From: Formicarius rufipectus
Lineage: Eukaryota > Chordata > Aves > Passeriformes > Formicariidae
DNA length: 64,000 nt
Direction: 5' to 3'
NCBI GenBank assembly: GCA_013399695.1
Contig: VXAU01004947.1
Location: forward strand, 744,990-808,989
A program made the position numbers and the translations under genes. Numbering within the stretch: the stretch's first letter is position 1; each line of letters begins with the position of its first letter. Below the pieces are notes generated by a model. That model was not told the origin of the DNA. It searched no databases and was given only the letters and a program-made list of their open reading frames with translations. Of the stretch, positions 34,171 through 46,800 are shown one piece after another.

Positions 34171-37100
34171 GCTTTCTTTAGGAGCAAGCCTAGGTATAGT
34201 TAGACTCAGACACAGCAAGGTTTGAACTTCCTAGACCTCTGCATGGAGAGAGCCTGGAAAAGAGTCAGTCCAGAATTAGAACCACCACTTTAATTAGAGC
34301 TCCTATCCCTGGTGCTCCTGCTTCCAGAAATTGCTATAGTAAGTCACTGCTAGCCTGTAGCAACACAATAACTTCTACCACGCAGTCACAGCTAAGCAAA
34401 CCAGTGTTGAAAGAGGAAAAACCAGCATGCTCTGTTTCTGTCTTTGTGTTTTTTATTTCCATTTTCTTCTCCCTCACCATTCTCTGCCCATCTTCTACAC
34501 AGTGATATTTGAGTGCAAAGGCCTATCATCTCTCATCCTCAGCAGACAGGGACAGAGGATGTTATTGTTCTCACTTCTTAACATGAGTGTGTCCTTATTA
34601 ATTTGCCAAGTAAGGTGAGGTCAGATGAGGTTGTGAAGGGAGAATGACTTTTTTCTTTTTGCCCTCTAGGTTTTTGAGTTAGCTTGATTTGGAATAGCTA
34701 TGTTTTCACATGTGTTTGTCATTTCATTTGTTTTACGGCTTTATACTAAGTGGTTCGTAATGTTCCTTTCATGCAAATATACTCCCAGAGGAGAATGCAA
34801 CAGCAAAGCAACTCTGAGAAGTCACCAAATAAATTAAAGCACAAAACACTGAGTCATGTATTCTTGAAAAACATAAGGGTGCACAGTTGCCTCAGGGCTC
34901 AGGGGAAAGAGCAGGAGCTGATGGGCCCTCCAAGCACAGGGCTGGAGGGAGGAATCTGAAACAGTTCTAAGTTAATATTTAAAATAGATGGGTAATTGCA
35001 CTGCCGTTAGTAACATTTGCAGCCATGAATGCAAAGATAATGGGAAACATAAAAAAAATTTGGTGCTTCAAGAAGTAAATTGGCCTTGTAGGCATTAGGA
35101 ACAATGTTTTTTGGTTTTGGTTCTTTGTTGTTTTGTTTTTTTTTTTTCCCCATTACTTTTTGATCAGAAGAAATACTAGTTTATGATCGGTATTTTTTTC
35201 TTTTCCTTGGGCATGAGGCAGTAACCTTGCTGGGGCAATGATAGAGGGGTTCATAGTGCAACAGTTTTCCTAATAAGAACCTTTTTTAGTTTCTTAGTAT
35301 TACTGAGTATTTTCTGACTCATGCAGAAGAAGACATTTAGTCTTCCTCTGGATATGTGGTCCAGCAGTGGGGAGACTTAAAAAACAGCAAAGTGTTCAGA
35401 ATAATAAACATGGAGTCAACGTGAAGCTATTTACTATAGCAACTTGCCTTGCTGTGCTCTTCAGTTTCCCCATCCTTGGCAACAGCCCCTTGGCCTTTTT
35501 TTGGTGCCAAGGGTAAAATAGATTTCTGTGAAGTGATTGGGAAGAGAAGGAATGTTGACAATATGAATTAGTTCAGTGGTTATGCTCTGGATCCGTCCAG
35601 TGGTTGTGCTGTGGATCATCACATGCAGTATTTGAGTTCCTGGCTGTTGAGCTGGATAGCAAGGCTAGGGCTGTCCAGGCATAGACTGATGACTGGGGAA
35701 CGACATAATTCATTAGCTGATGTTATTCTGGGTGCCCGTGTGGCTGTGAGTGTTGTGTAACAACAAAGGGTTTTTCCCTTTCAAGTTGTTTGATTAGAGA
35801 ACGGCTAAGGGGCGAAGATAATGCTGGGAATCTTACATGAGGAATGTGTTAGAACATAATGCCTTTGTTGTATACATAATCTCTGTTGAGAAATGATTGT
35901 GTGTTTGAACTGTGCTTTGTAGTCTCTAAAACCCAATTGTTTTGATACTTAAAACTCTGCCCTTGATGTTTCCAGTTTCTTCTGTTTTATATTACACTGT
36001 ACTATTAAGTGTCAAAAAAATAGTTAATGTTTTCTTTGAGAAAAAAAGATCTTTTTCTGCTTTTGTTATTTAAAAACCCCAATTCAATAGACTGGGCAGA
36101 AAATCTTGTGCACAGTAGATACTAGTTTAAGACTGAAAATCATTCCACCCACTTACACCTTTTCAGGGAGCATAAAATAGGCCTTATGGGAAGAGGGTTT
36201 GGACAAGGTTTGTGTCTGATAAGGAGTTCTCTGAGTAGATGGTGTAAAAGAAGACCAGAAGATTGCTCCCTGGGAGCCTCTCCACATCCTCAAACCCTGA
36301 TGTGACAAATATGGCACAGGTTGGGAGCACAGGGTTGTATGTGCAGGACTCTTGTAACTCCACTATCGTTTTTCTAGGCCTCACAAGCTATACTAGAGAG
36401 ATAATTACAATTTACCATATATTGAAAACTCAGAGACCAACACAAGTCTTTACAGAAAATCAGCAACCAAAACCCCTGAAAAGCAGTCTGAAGATGGGTT
36501 TTAAGGTACCACTATGCTGTTGTGAGGAGTGCACCCCATGTGTGGAGCTGGGGATATTCTCTGAATAATATATAATATACTATATAACATATTTTTATGA
36601 GCTAATCAAACACTACAAACAGGTTCACTGTAATGGGAAGGTGAAGCCTCATCAACTGTACACTTTGTTGCAAAGTGCTCTATATAATAACAGGAGAAGG
36701 TCACATTTTAACTTATGTATTCTCAGATCCCCCCCTCTTTTACCTGCTGGTACCTTATCCCCTAAACTATGGGAAAATCTTCACTAGAAGCAAACATATC
36801 CTGTTGCCATCATACCCCAAATGGAGCTAAGTGGCAGCAAAGAGTCCCGAGCACATCACCAGAAACACTGTGCCAAGAACTCCAGGCAGCACAGCCTGAG
36901 AAATGCCACTCACCAAACACCTTAGGGTGACCGAGACCAGACCCACCACCACCAGTCACACACTCAGCAAGTGGCAGGAACACTGGTTTCCCAAGGCAGG
37001 CTTAGAAAACTAAAGAGAGAACTAAAATCCATAGCTAGACTTCATAGCAAAAACTACAGACTTGGCAGAAACATTGGTTTTCCAGAATATCGCAGCTTCT

Positions 37101-37504
37101 CCTCACGAGTCTTCTGCTGCTTATACTCCATCTTCACACAGCAGAGGCTGTGGCTCTGCCACCTCTTACCTTCCAAACTTCCCTTTGTATCAAAGTGGTT
37201 CAAACCATCTTTATCTTTAAAGGTTTTAACTGCTGAAACGCAGCAAATATTGCTTGCCTGAAGCTTGCTGTGTTCTTTCAGGCCTTTGGAGATACTGGTC
37301 TGCTCCAAAGCTCACCCCTCTATCCCGGGTATACCAGCTGGCGTGTAAAAGCAGTTGTCTCTCTACAAACCTGACCCTACTCGCACTGCCAGACCCTTAT
37401 GGCTACACCCCCACAAATACTGTTACCGTCACGGACTGCTCTTCTTATCTATAAAAACTGTCAATCTGTCTTTATTCTTAATGAGGCAGTGGAAGTGAAG
37501 CGTG
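34171..37504. other. Intergenic, no gene seen
   Basis: It holds a 24 bp tandem duplication at 35574-35621 and T-rich runs near 35.1 kb. At 36.6-37.5 kb the sequence is less AT-rich and ends with a CTATAAAAACTGTC segment that could be an old LTR, but boundaries and family could not be found. Confidence 0.55.
35574..35621. repeat. Two-copy tandem duplication, period 24 bp
   Basis: CAGTGGTTATGCTCTGGATC and CAGTGGTTGTGCTGTGGATC are consecutive. There are few mismatches across the 24 bp unit. Confidence 0.85.
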
Positions 37505-37595
37505 GCTCAGGTGGGAAGGGACGCCAGGGGGTCTCCAGCCCAGCCTCCTCTCACAGCCGGCTCAGCTGTGAGATGTGATGGATTTAATGATGCTG
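37505..37595 (-). mobile_element. Short CR1-like fragment, antisense
   Basis: GGCTCAGGTGGGAAGGGACG, CAGGGGGTCTCCAGCCCAGC, CTCCTCTCACAGCCGGCTCA resembles the antisense 3' end of a CR1 subfamily (GGTTGGGAGGGACCT...GTCTCCAGTCCAACCTCC). The terminal octamer is missing. Confidence 0.45.
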
Positions 37596-39529
37596 CCTGG
37601 CAGTAGGGTGGGTCTGAGCTTTAAAGAAGGGATACAAAGGCAGAAATGCTTTGAAGAGCTTTTTGTGTGTGCAGGAGTCGCACAAACAGGGCGTCGTGTC
37701 TATGCAGACCCAAGGTCAAGTTAAAACATCTCGCTTTTTCTCTCCCTGTTGGTTCTACATTGGGAAGGAAAAGCACAAGTCCCACCCAATTGTTTCCTGT
37801 CAACCTGTATTAATGAGATGCCTAGATATGACTGTTGGATTCTCCTAATTGTAATGCTGCCTTTAGATCTCCTGTCCCACATCCTACATGCATATTCAGT
37901 CGCGTCTCAGAGGAAAACTCTTTTCTCCTCAGAAACTGTTTTTTCATCTGTCCAGATTTATTTCCTTGGAACTTTGAAAGCATGAATATTTTACAGAAGC
38001 ATTACCAAGAATCCAAAGGCTTAGGATGCTTTGTGTTTTAATTTTCCTTTGCTGCAGTTCCCGGTGTGAGTATTTATGGCCCTTGAATGCCATCCAGTGG
38101 TGGAAAAGCAGGGCACCTCCCAGCCTGCTGAGAAACTGTCTCCAGACACGGCAAGTTCACACGGAAAATTATTTTTATATTAACAGCTTATCATTCTCAT
38201 GCCCTATTTGTAGTGAAATCAGAAGCCATAAAAATATATTTTATATGGCAGGGCACAGCGACAGAAAAGCCATCTGGTGTTTCACAGTTCTTTAAAATGT
38301 GAGACAGAAATAGACCCTATTTATAATTTGAAATTATCTGGCTTTAAAGCTCAAGCTTTAAACAACTGAAAGGGCCGACTTTTTCATCTTCATCACGATT
38401 TTTTTTTAAGGGAGAATTTTCTCTTGGGATTTGTTGCTCAAGCGAGATAAAATGTGAGCTCCCATGGAAGGAGACAGCTTTGTTAACAGTTCCTGCTTTT
38501 CCTTGTTCCTGCCATTTAATGATGGCAATACAGAATGGAAAAAAAAAAAAAGAAAAAAGAAAAAAGAGGAAATTGTCAGAATATGGAAGGAAACAATTAA
38601 AAATCCCACCGCAAAACAGCAACAAAACCCCACCAAAACCTTACTTTCTTATTTCTTCTTATAAAAAGGAGCATCTTATTTATATCTCTGCAAAAATTTG
38701 ATTTTCAGTCTTTTAAACTCATGCTATTTGGGGCAAATTATTCTTAATTAAAAATATATTTTCTGCCCAGTCACCTCTGCTTTTCAGTGACAATCATGTC
38801 AAGCCAAGATTTCTTGCTCTCTAGCAGGATTCCTCACCTGCATCCTGAGATTCGATCACTTATGCTGCCTGGTGCTAAACCACCGACTTGACAATGAGGG
38901 TCAGCCCTGGTCCTAAAGCCTCAGGCTTCTACGTGGACCTTCCTCAGTGATTGCCTTGCAAGGATTAGGAGCACAGAAATAAATGGATATTCACGGTTTT
39001 CCACCTAATAGTTATCTTCTCCCTGGCTACTACCAGAGAGTGGCAGGGGATATCTCAGCTAGCTGGACATTCCTATTGGTGACCTGTTAGCACACCCAGG
39101 ACACTGTGTTGGTTTATGCCATATAGCATAAATCCCAGATCTGGTTTAAGAGAGAACACTTGGGACTCTTCTGGTATGGCTTCTATTTTGGAGAAAAAAA
39201 ATTGGAGAGGGACAGAGAGCTTCTGCGCTGGCCTCAGGAGCAGGAAGCAAAGACTTGTGCTATTAGTTTGCTGAGTGTCTGTGGCTTTTGCACGCAGGTC
39301 TTGGGCTTCTGGAATATAGCAGTGAAATATCTCCTGAATGCCAGATACTATTTATAGTTATGTTTGACATTATTGTGAATGACTACTCAGTCATTAGCTA
39401 GTGAGGCACAAAATAGTACCTACTCCTCTTTTAATTCAATCCTGAGTGTTTAAGCAATTTGCCTCTTTGAGTGTCTAAGTTTAGAGAGCTTAGAAAAATT
39501 TATAGTTAAAACAGAGGGACAAATCTCCT
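37596..39529. other. Intergenic, no gene seen
   Basis: An A-rich low-complexity run lies at 38539-38570. The 39.1-39.4 kb part (GTGTTGGTTTATGCCATATA and following) has the feel of an old repeat, but no ends or family could be fixed. Confidence 0.55.
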
Positions 39530-39612
39530 NNNNNNNNNNNNNNNNNNNNNNNNNNNNNNNNNNNNNNNNNNNNNNNNNNNNNNNNNNNNNNNNNNNNNNN
39601 NNNNNNNNNNNN
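39530..39612. other. Assembly gap (83 Ns)
   Basis: The gap sits at the downstream end of a GC-rich LTR promoter read on the minus strand, a plausible cause of the sequencing or assembly failure. The true gap length is unknown. Confidence 0.99.
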
Positions 39613-40018
39613 GCTGGTGAGAGTGATGGTTGCAGTCTGGTGGCAGTCGCAGTCTGCTCGTGGCTCGGGTCCTCTTCTGGATCTGAAGAGAGCTCCCTAG
39701 GCCCAAAAATCCTCTGCTTATATTCACCTAGGCTCCGCCCAGTCCCTCCCCCAGGGCGGAGACTTAAACAGTGGGTGATTTACTCTGTGAGATAAACAAT
39801 GATCTATTTTTGATACCCCTGATGGGCCATTAGCAGACATGACCCCTCAGGTGGGTGTGGAGGCAGAAGAATTTCCTTATCTCACAGAAGTTCCAAAACA
39901 CCCAGCCTGCAGCCTGAGGGGTGTGCTGTCCCTTAGACAATAGCTGCTGATGTGCCATTGTGAGCAGTTCATGGAAAAATGGCATAGAGGCTTTAGAATA
40001 CACACCCACACAGTGACA
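39613..40018 (-). mobile_element. ERV LTR (U3 and promoter part), cut by the gap
   Basis: Read on the minus strand it starts TGTCACTGTGTGGG (from 40018) and runs through an AT-rich U3. It then shows a pair of inverted GC boxes (CTCCGCCC 39733-39740 and GGGCGGAG 39754-39761 on the plus strand), a GTGAATATAAGC TATA box (complement of 39716-39728) and a following GC-rich segment entering the gap. This is the promoter layout of a retroviral LTR. The family and the left end are not determined. A unique-gene promoter is the less likely alternative. Confidence 0.6.
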
Positions 40019-40723
40019 AACTGACCCTGGCTACTAAAAACCAAGACATTGAGACTGCTAAGGAGCGGGGACTATGGGATCAGCAATGTCACTTGACTTT
40101 CCTAGGTTAATTTTTCAGGGAAGCTATTGCAACACCAGTGACATACATTTGGGGATTAACATTCTAAGTCTGTCACTGAACACTAATCCCAGGAAAAACA
40201 TATTGCTCAGCTCTGTTGGTGCAATACTCTGTTGTTGTTACCCTTTGCTCTGACAGGCATATTTCCAATGCCTTTCCTATTAAGATCTTGCATATACTTC
40301 TCTTGATGAGGCAAATCACATCTCTCTTTTATCTGCTACATATGTCAAGGAACAAAGTGCTCTTCAAAATCAAAATCAGCAGCAGTTCTCCAAGTGCTGA
40401 AAAATAAGCATGGATCGAGCCTCAAAATGAAGAACCAAGTGTAAAAGTAATTAAATTATTATCAGTAATAGACTGTAAATTTATTTGCCTGCTAGTTTTA
40501 CAGTCTTTAGTGGTACCATACCTTCAAGCTTCCCTGCCTTCCTTGTATCCCACATGCTTGGGAGGAAGACACCCAGAGGAGAGAGACATGCAGAGGCAGG
40601 CAGGGCTGCTTGTGATCCAGGGTGCCTGGTCCTTACAGTATCTGCCTCTGCTTCCTGCTTCAGTGTCATGGAGTTCAGTGTCCTCCTTCATTTTTGGTGT
40701 TGGCCACTAATTCCTGTTGAAGG
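40019..40723. other. Intergenic between two LTRs, no gene seen
   Basis: No retroviral gag, pol or env domain can be read here, so the LTRs on either side do not look like the ends of one provirus. Confidence 0.55.
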
Positions 40724-41560
40724 TGTTATGATCCAGTTATTGAAATTGTTAGGAATGCCTCTGCCCAAGCTAAGGTATAAATGAGACCATATGCCAAAGT
40801 CAATAGTATTGCAAATTTTATTTAATGGCAAATGTGAGGCAGAGAAAGAGAGATAGAAAGAAACAGGAAAAAGGATGGAGGGAAGAAAGAAAGGGAGAGA
40901 GAGAGAGACTAAAATAAAAAATGTATCACCACTCCATGTAACCTGGCGGTGTCCCATCAGCCCAGTGAGGGTCCCACGATACATAGAATCCAGTGGATTA
41001 ATATATGTTCAGGAGATTCCAGACACTTCTCCTGGGACTGTGGGCAAAGCTTTGCAGTCTCTTGCAACAGGCTCTGGATCTGTTACCTTACTTGGATCTT
41101 GTGCAGTCCTCTGGTGGTAGAAGGACTCAGGAATGAGTCCGGGGCGGGGGGGCTTTGGGGGTCTTTGATGGTTTATGACCCCTTCTCAGCTGCCTCTCAT
41201 GTGAATGTCTCATGTGTACGTGGTCTTCCCGGGGTAGGGGTGGGGGGTACTTGTTGTTGAGAGATTTTGCCACCACTCACACAAAATCCTTCTCCCCTGC
41301 CACCCACTGAGCTCAGCTAGAGCTGATTCCTGACACAGGGACATTCTCCCCTGAACCTTGTTTACCTCTCCTCAGACCTGAGATGATTAGACAATAGTCT
41401 TATCTCATGTTCCCTGTCACAGTCCAAATTCCTGTCAGGAGGCATTGGGAGTGGGATGCTTTGGTGGTCACAGACAGGTAGTTGCTACCTTGCAATTTGG
41501 CAGAAGTCTTTCTATGATTTTGACAATGTTTAAAAGATTAATAACATCCAGTCTATCACA
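40724..41560 (-). mobile_element. Solo ERV LTR, copy 1, with 5 bp target duplication GAAGG
   Basis: The 837 bp element has TG...CA ends (plus strand TGTTATGATCC ... CTATCACA) and is flanked on both sides by GAAGG (40719-40723 and 41561-41565), a perfect 5 bp target-site duplication. On the minus strand it starts TGTGATAGACTGG and has an AATAAA (complement of 40817-40822) about 93 bp from its 3' end, so the minus strand is sense. It is related along its length to the element at 53945-54771. It has a purine-rich GA tract at 40840-40912. No internal ERV genes are attached. Confidence 0.88.
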
Positions 41561-42242
41561 GAAGGGTAAGGAGTGAAGGAGTAGAGAGGGAATGTGACTT
41601 CTACACTGAGTTAATCCTGACACGGGTACCACTGCGTGGGTGTCCCTGCCTGCATGGTGCCCTGCAGCCACTGCCATGTGTCCTTCTGGTTCTCAGGACG
41701 GCAGCAATACCAGCAGGCAGCATAGATCTCCAGTCCCAGCAGAGCTGGCCCCACCTGGTGTCATACATGTGGTTTTTTATCATTCCTGTACAATCAGAGG
41801 CTGTGGTTCTCATGTCTGAAGAAGCCGACAGGTCCATTGTCCAACCAATTGAGATTCATGCTATTCTAGTCCCACACAGGTGCTTTTTCTGCCCTGCAAC
41901 AGGGCTTCTGGCTGGAGCTTCTCCTTGGATTTCTGAATCTGGGTAGTTGTGTTGTTTGGTATGTTCCTCTCTACTTGGATGTAGTGTAGTTAAAGTCTTG
42001 TTTCCAGCATCACAGAAACAAGCTTGGATGCCGAGTTAAGATAATTTTCTGACTAAAGATCATCATTTTCATCAGAACCTATCTTTACAGTCCTGTCTCA
42101 CTCTGTTTGCTGTCATGGGGATGCAAATATTCTTTTTGACAGTCTGTGTCTGTCTGCTGGCTCCTTTCTACTTTGCAGTGGCATAACCTGTGTCTGCCAG
42201 CAGAGGCCATCAAAACTAATCAAACATAAGAAGCTACATAAA
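41561..42242. other. Intergenic, no gene seen
   Basis: Some mildly GC-rich sequence with short frames only. Nothing was recognised. Confidence 0.5.
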
Positions 42243-42560
42243 TCATAGAACACCCTGATTTTCAAGGGACCCACAAGGATCATCACAGTCCAACTCCTGG
42301 CTGTGCACTGGACAGCACCAAGAGTCGCACCATGTGCCTGGGAACATTCTTCAAATGCTTCCTGAACTCTGTCAGGCTTGGTGCTGTGACCACTTCCCTG
42401 GGGAGCCCGTTCCAGGGCCCAAACACCCTTTGAGTGAAGAACCTTTTTCTAATATCCAGCCTAAACCTTTGCTGACACTACTTCACACCATTCACTTTAT
42501 TCCCATCACTGGTCACAGAGAGAAGACATCAGTGCCTGCCTCTCCATTCTTCCCTCACGA
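42243..42560 (-). mobile_element. CR1 LINE 3' end, antisense
   Basis: ATCATAGAACACCCTGATTT, then AAGGGACCCACAAGGATCAT, CACCATGTGCCTGGGA, TGAACTCTGTCAGGCTTGGT and GGGGAGCCCGTTCC are standard antisense CR1 3' motifs. It belongs to the same subfamily as the copy at 49947-50330. It is 5'-truncated and noncoding. Confidence 0.88.
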
Positions 42561-43229
42561 GGAAGTACATGTGCAAGGGGGGAGGACAGTTCTGCTTTTG
42601 CACTTTCTCTGCTGTTCTCCAAACCACAGCCAGAAACAAGAAAGAATGGTCAAGGATAAACTAAAAGTATTCCAAAGAACGGGTTGAAGAACATATAAGT
42701 TTGATGTCAGGCTGAACACATCTGATTAAATAAGCATAAAAAGAACTAAGCAAAGCCACCTCTGTGCAATTAGCAACTATCACAGAAAAGTAAAGGAGTT
42801 GGGGGGCAGGGAGGGAGATTTAATGTGTCTGCATTTAGAAAAGTGCCAATAGGGCTTGAATAATGTTATTCCTAAGAAAGAAAAACCTTCTACAGGCCTA
42901 GCCAAACTAGCTCCCACACCTGACAAGATATAGGACAAACCTTTAAGCAATCACTCTGTATACATCTCCTCAAGTAAAAAGAAATAGTCACCATAGCTTT
43001 GTTGAAAACAAATTGTGTCAAAATCCCCTAGATCCATTCTAAGACAAGATAACAGCCTCGGAAGGGAAGTGCATTTAAATCAGTCTTCTGGTAAAGCTAT
43101 TGGAGACATTATTTTAATACCATGTCTGCATCTAAAGAAAAATTTTAATTCCTAGTGCACAACTAGCTGGAAAACTGTTTATAAATAATTTTCAAGGACT
43201 CACTGTCAAAGAAGGAGAACAATGTGGTG

Positions 43230-43840
43230 CTATGGGACAAGAACATTTTTGCTGATAACTTGGATGATATACTACTTGGGATATTTGCAAATTTTGTGGA
43301 TGACATTAAGTGGCCAGTGGTTTTATGTACCTTAGAGGAGAAGAATTTACACTGATTTTGATAAATTGGGAAAATGTTCCAAAATCAAGGAAATGAAATT
43401 AAACACAAAGACAAGTGAAAGCACAACACTTAGGAAGTCTAATGCAAAGCTCTTATTTAAAGATGATTATCTATATAAAAGCACTGCACCACAATAGAAT
43501 AGAAGCCTCTCGTCACAAGCTGCATGGAGTAAAACTGTCATTGCTAACTAAAAAAGGGAAAAATAAAAAAAGAAAGCCAAATGACATCTTGTACTGAATT
43601 GGATGGACAGGAATCTGAAAGAGAGAAAGGTGTTTACTCAGCTCTGTTCAGCTCTGGGGAGAAGGTGTTTGAGAGCAGACTGTGACTTCTCAGTGGTGCA
43701 GGACACATGAGCTATGAAGGAAAGCTGAGGATATGGGCTTGCTTAGATCAGGAAAGACATGATTGGAGGGAATTTAATAGTTTCCTAGCAGACAGAAAAT
43801 TCTTCTACAGATATCAGTAGTTAGGGTGGTGGGATGGGAT
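43230..43840 (+). mobile_element. Ancient CR1-type LINE fragment, sense
   Basis: GATATTTGCAAATTTTGTGG, ATGACATTAAGTGG, CATGAGCTATGAAGGAAAGC, TGAGGATATGGGCTTGCTTA and GATTGGAGGGAATTTAATAG follow the late part of a CR1 reverse transcriptase region in the right order. The copy is strongly diverged with internal deletions. The assignment is by pattern. Confidence 0.45.
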
Positions 43841-46800
43841 AACAAAAAAAAAAAAATCAGATAGTCTTCAGCCTGTAAGATTTGGTGTAAAAGTGAGGAA
43901 GAAAACTTTGTGGGGACAAAGGCAGCTGGAGCAGGCTGCTTCAGTCACCATGGAGGGGGGGACCGAGCATACCCCTGCCAGTGGCCAGGGTACTTGGGGC
44001 AGCAGCTCTGTGAGGTAGAGGAGATCCTCTCTCATCTGAGAGCTGTACAGCCCCATCCTACCTGTGTTCCCAGGAGCAATTACTGAACACCTTGGATTTC
44101 CTTCAGTTGCACTTCAGTTTTGTTTATGTCTCATTCACATGAACTCAGCCTACCCAATCTGAAGTGAACTGAAGAGATTTTGTTGCTCTTCTGTGGACTG
44201 ACCTTCTCCATCCATATGGTAATGCAATGCAGCTGTTCCCCTGAAGACTTGTTGTGTTGTGTTATCTGAGTACATGACTGGGGTGGATGGCTTGCAGATA
44301 AAAAACAGGGACTACAAAGTAATTCCAATCTGTCAGGAGAGAGAAGTCCAATTCTAGTCAATGCAGAGCTGAGGCTCTGTCCTGGTGGTTTGGGAGTGCT
44401 CTGGGAAATCAGGAGCTTTTAATGTTAGTAGACTAAAGAGTCATCACCAGAGATTCCAAGGACCAGGTGGATCTGAACTGAAACAAACTCCACAGGACAA
44501 TTAACTTAATCAGATTGCACTCTGGAAGGGTCTTTAGATTGATATCCACAGCATAGGAGAAGATGACCATACCATTTTTCACGTAATTTCTTTGCCAAGA
44601 AGAGTCCAGGGATGAAATGTCTTCAGTGTAGAAGGTGTGTTTAGCAGAGTTGGATGGGAAAACTTGCATGTGAATTTACTGTTTTGTGGCTGCCCGTTAA
44701 ATTTTTAACTAGGAAACTTTTCCTGCTTCCTTACTGGAAAGTCTATTAACACTCTTGTCTAGAAATCATCTGTAGAGCACCTCCAGCAAGTGTTACCTTG
44801 TCAATGTTCTACTGCAATGTAAATTAAGGGAAAGTTTAGGTGGCACTTCATGAAGCCATCTGCTTTCCTGTTGCTTCTACAGCCACAAATGAAGTTTGGA
44901 CCTTGATTTCCCGGGGACTCTGCCAGGTTTGAAAACACATTTTCACAGTGTTTCTAGCACTTGCTAATGGAAACTCTTTTTGAGGCATTGTTAAGATCTG
45001 AAAAATAAACATTAGTGATTTAACACTGAGGTTAATTGAGAAGACTGCTGTTTCAAGATGCTCAAAGCATGAATAGTTGATGGCCATACTGCTGTTTTGT
45101 GTTGAAAATCTCCTGAAATAGATTCCTTTGTCTAATTTCATTCCAAGGAAGGAATTAAATATTTGAAAATGGACTTCAGGAAACATAGTTGTTCAAGTCT
45201 GTTGTTGCGGTCCTTTTAAATTTTCACCAGTTGCAGCTGCCACTGCACTGAGCAGCTGTGTAGGACAAAGAGGAGAATGCATATAGTTGCATTAATGCTA
45301 TGTTACATGCATTGTTAAATCACTAAACTGTAAAATGCTTAAGAGAATATATTTGTCTTCCTAAGCCATCCCTGCATCAGGAATGGTAACCTGGGGAAGA
45401 GAGGTGCATAACACACCTAGGAGTCTGCTGAACTTGCCACCCAAAATCAGTGAACTCTGGTAAGGAGATGAGAAGACTAGGGGGCTGGTTTTCCCAGGCT
45501 GACATTTTGATTATCACACTGGTATTTTATAACAGAGTTAAAAGATGGAGACATCCAAATTGTAAGTTCAGCTGAGAAGGATGTCAATGCCCATATTTAG
45601 GCACTTAAACTGAAGTACTGTAGATGTTATCAGAGATGTCAGCTAAAACACATGTGGAACCTGCTACCAGTAATAAGTAAATGCAGTGGGTGCTGTACTG
45701 CAGAACTGATCTGGAAAAGAAACTAGAGCTTTTGTCTTCATGCGATTGATAGCCAGAAGGAAAATCAATTACTTTTGCAAAATGGTCAGAGCCTTGAATA
45801 TGGTTTGTGTCTGCATTCAGAAAACTCAATACACTGAGGATTGAGAGTGGATTCACTGTTGGTCTCTGAGGCAGGGAGTGGGGCAGTGTGGGTGCAGAAG
45901 CAAGAAGTAGAACATCTGTATTTACAGAGAAACCTAGTCAGTCACGGTAGACTCAAAATATTTTGAAGTCTGTGGTACCATAAGTGTTGATGACTGCAAC
46001 ACAAATTTTATGTCAGGCATATGGGAGGATAATTCTTGCTGTTCTGCAAAGAGATGGAACCTGAAGGTTGTGACTCTTCGCTGTCTTATGTGCTGTGATT
46101 TCATTTAAACCCTTGCAGAAAAACTCAAAAAGGTGACCAAACTGGATCTTTCATCTGGTTTGATAGCAAATAGACCTGAGTCTTCTCCCTATGTCAGTTC
46201 TGTGACTTGGGGATAGAAAGAAACAAACCCAGATCTTTTCCATTGCCACATATATACATAAAAGAATCTTACCTTCCCTTGGGGCAGAGGCAGGAGAAAG
46301 AGCCTAGGGGTATGTCAACACAGTGCAATGAAAGTCACGGTACACTGGCATCATGCAGTGGTCCTTGCCTTGTACCAGGGCTGGAAGGAAAAAGTGACTA
46401 CGTAGTGTAATGGTAAGGGAATGACACTTTGAAAGAATGGATGTCTTCGTGTGCTTCTTTACCAATTCCTGGAACTTATTTGGGAAAACTGTTCCAAATT
46501 TTTTTGAAGAACAAGAATGTGTCACACAGAGCTCAGTCTCTCAGCGTTCCCATCGGTATTAGTAGACATGTCCTGCGCAGTTGTGGTAGCTCAGGTTGGG
46601 TTTAAACAAGCACTGTTGGACTTGAAGCCCCTGAGAGAATAAGAAATCAAATAGAAAGCTGCCACATTCATCCATTCAGTAATGTTTGGATAGATCAGAA
46701 ACTCATATTGAAAAGGTAAGCCCAGACCCATAATGCCACCAGTTGATCGAAGAGGAGTGGCCACATCCCACTGCCTGGGTTAAAGAGCAATGGGCTTCAA

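Noticed and set aside
36971..37470. Possible LTR or promoter with CTATAAAAACTG near 37450
   Set aside because: A TATA-like word is present, but no TG...CA ends, target duplication or matching second copy could be found.
39506..39727. Minus-strand frame spanning the internal gap
   Set aside because: The middle is unknown sequence (Ns), and the readable part is LTR promoter DNA.
42300..42690. 117-codon plus-strand frame at 42334-42687
   Set aside because: Its first two thirds are antisense CR1 sequence, so it is not a host gene.
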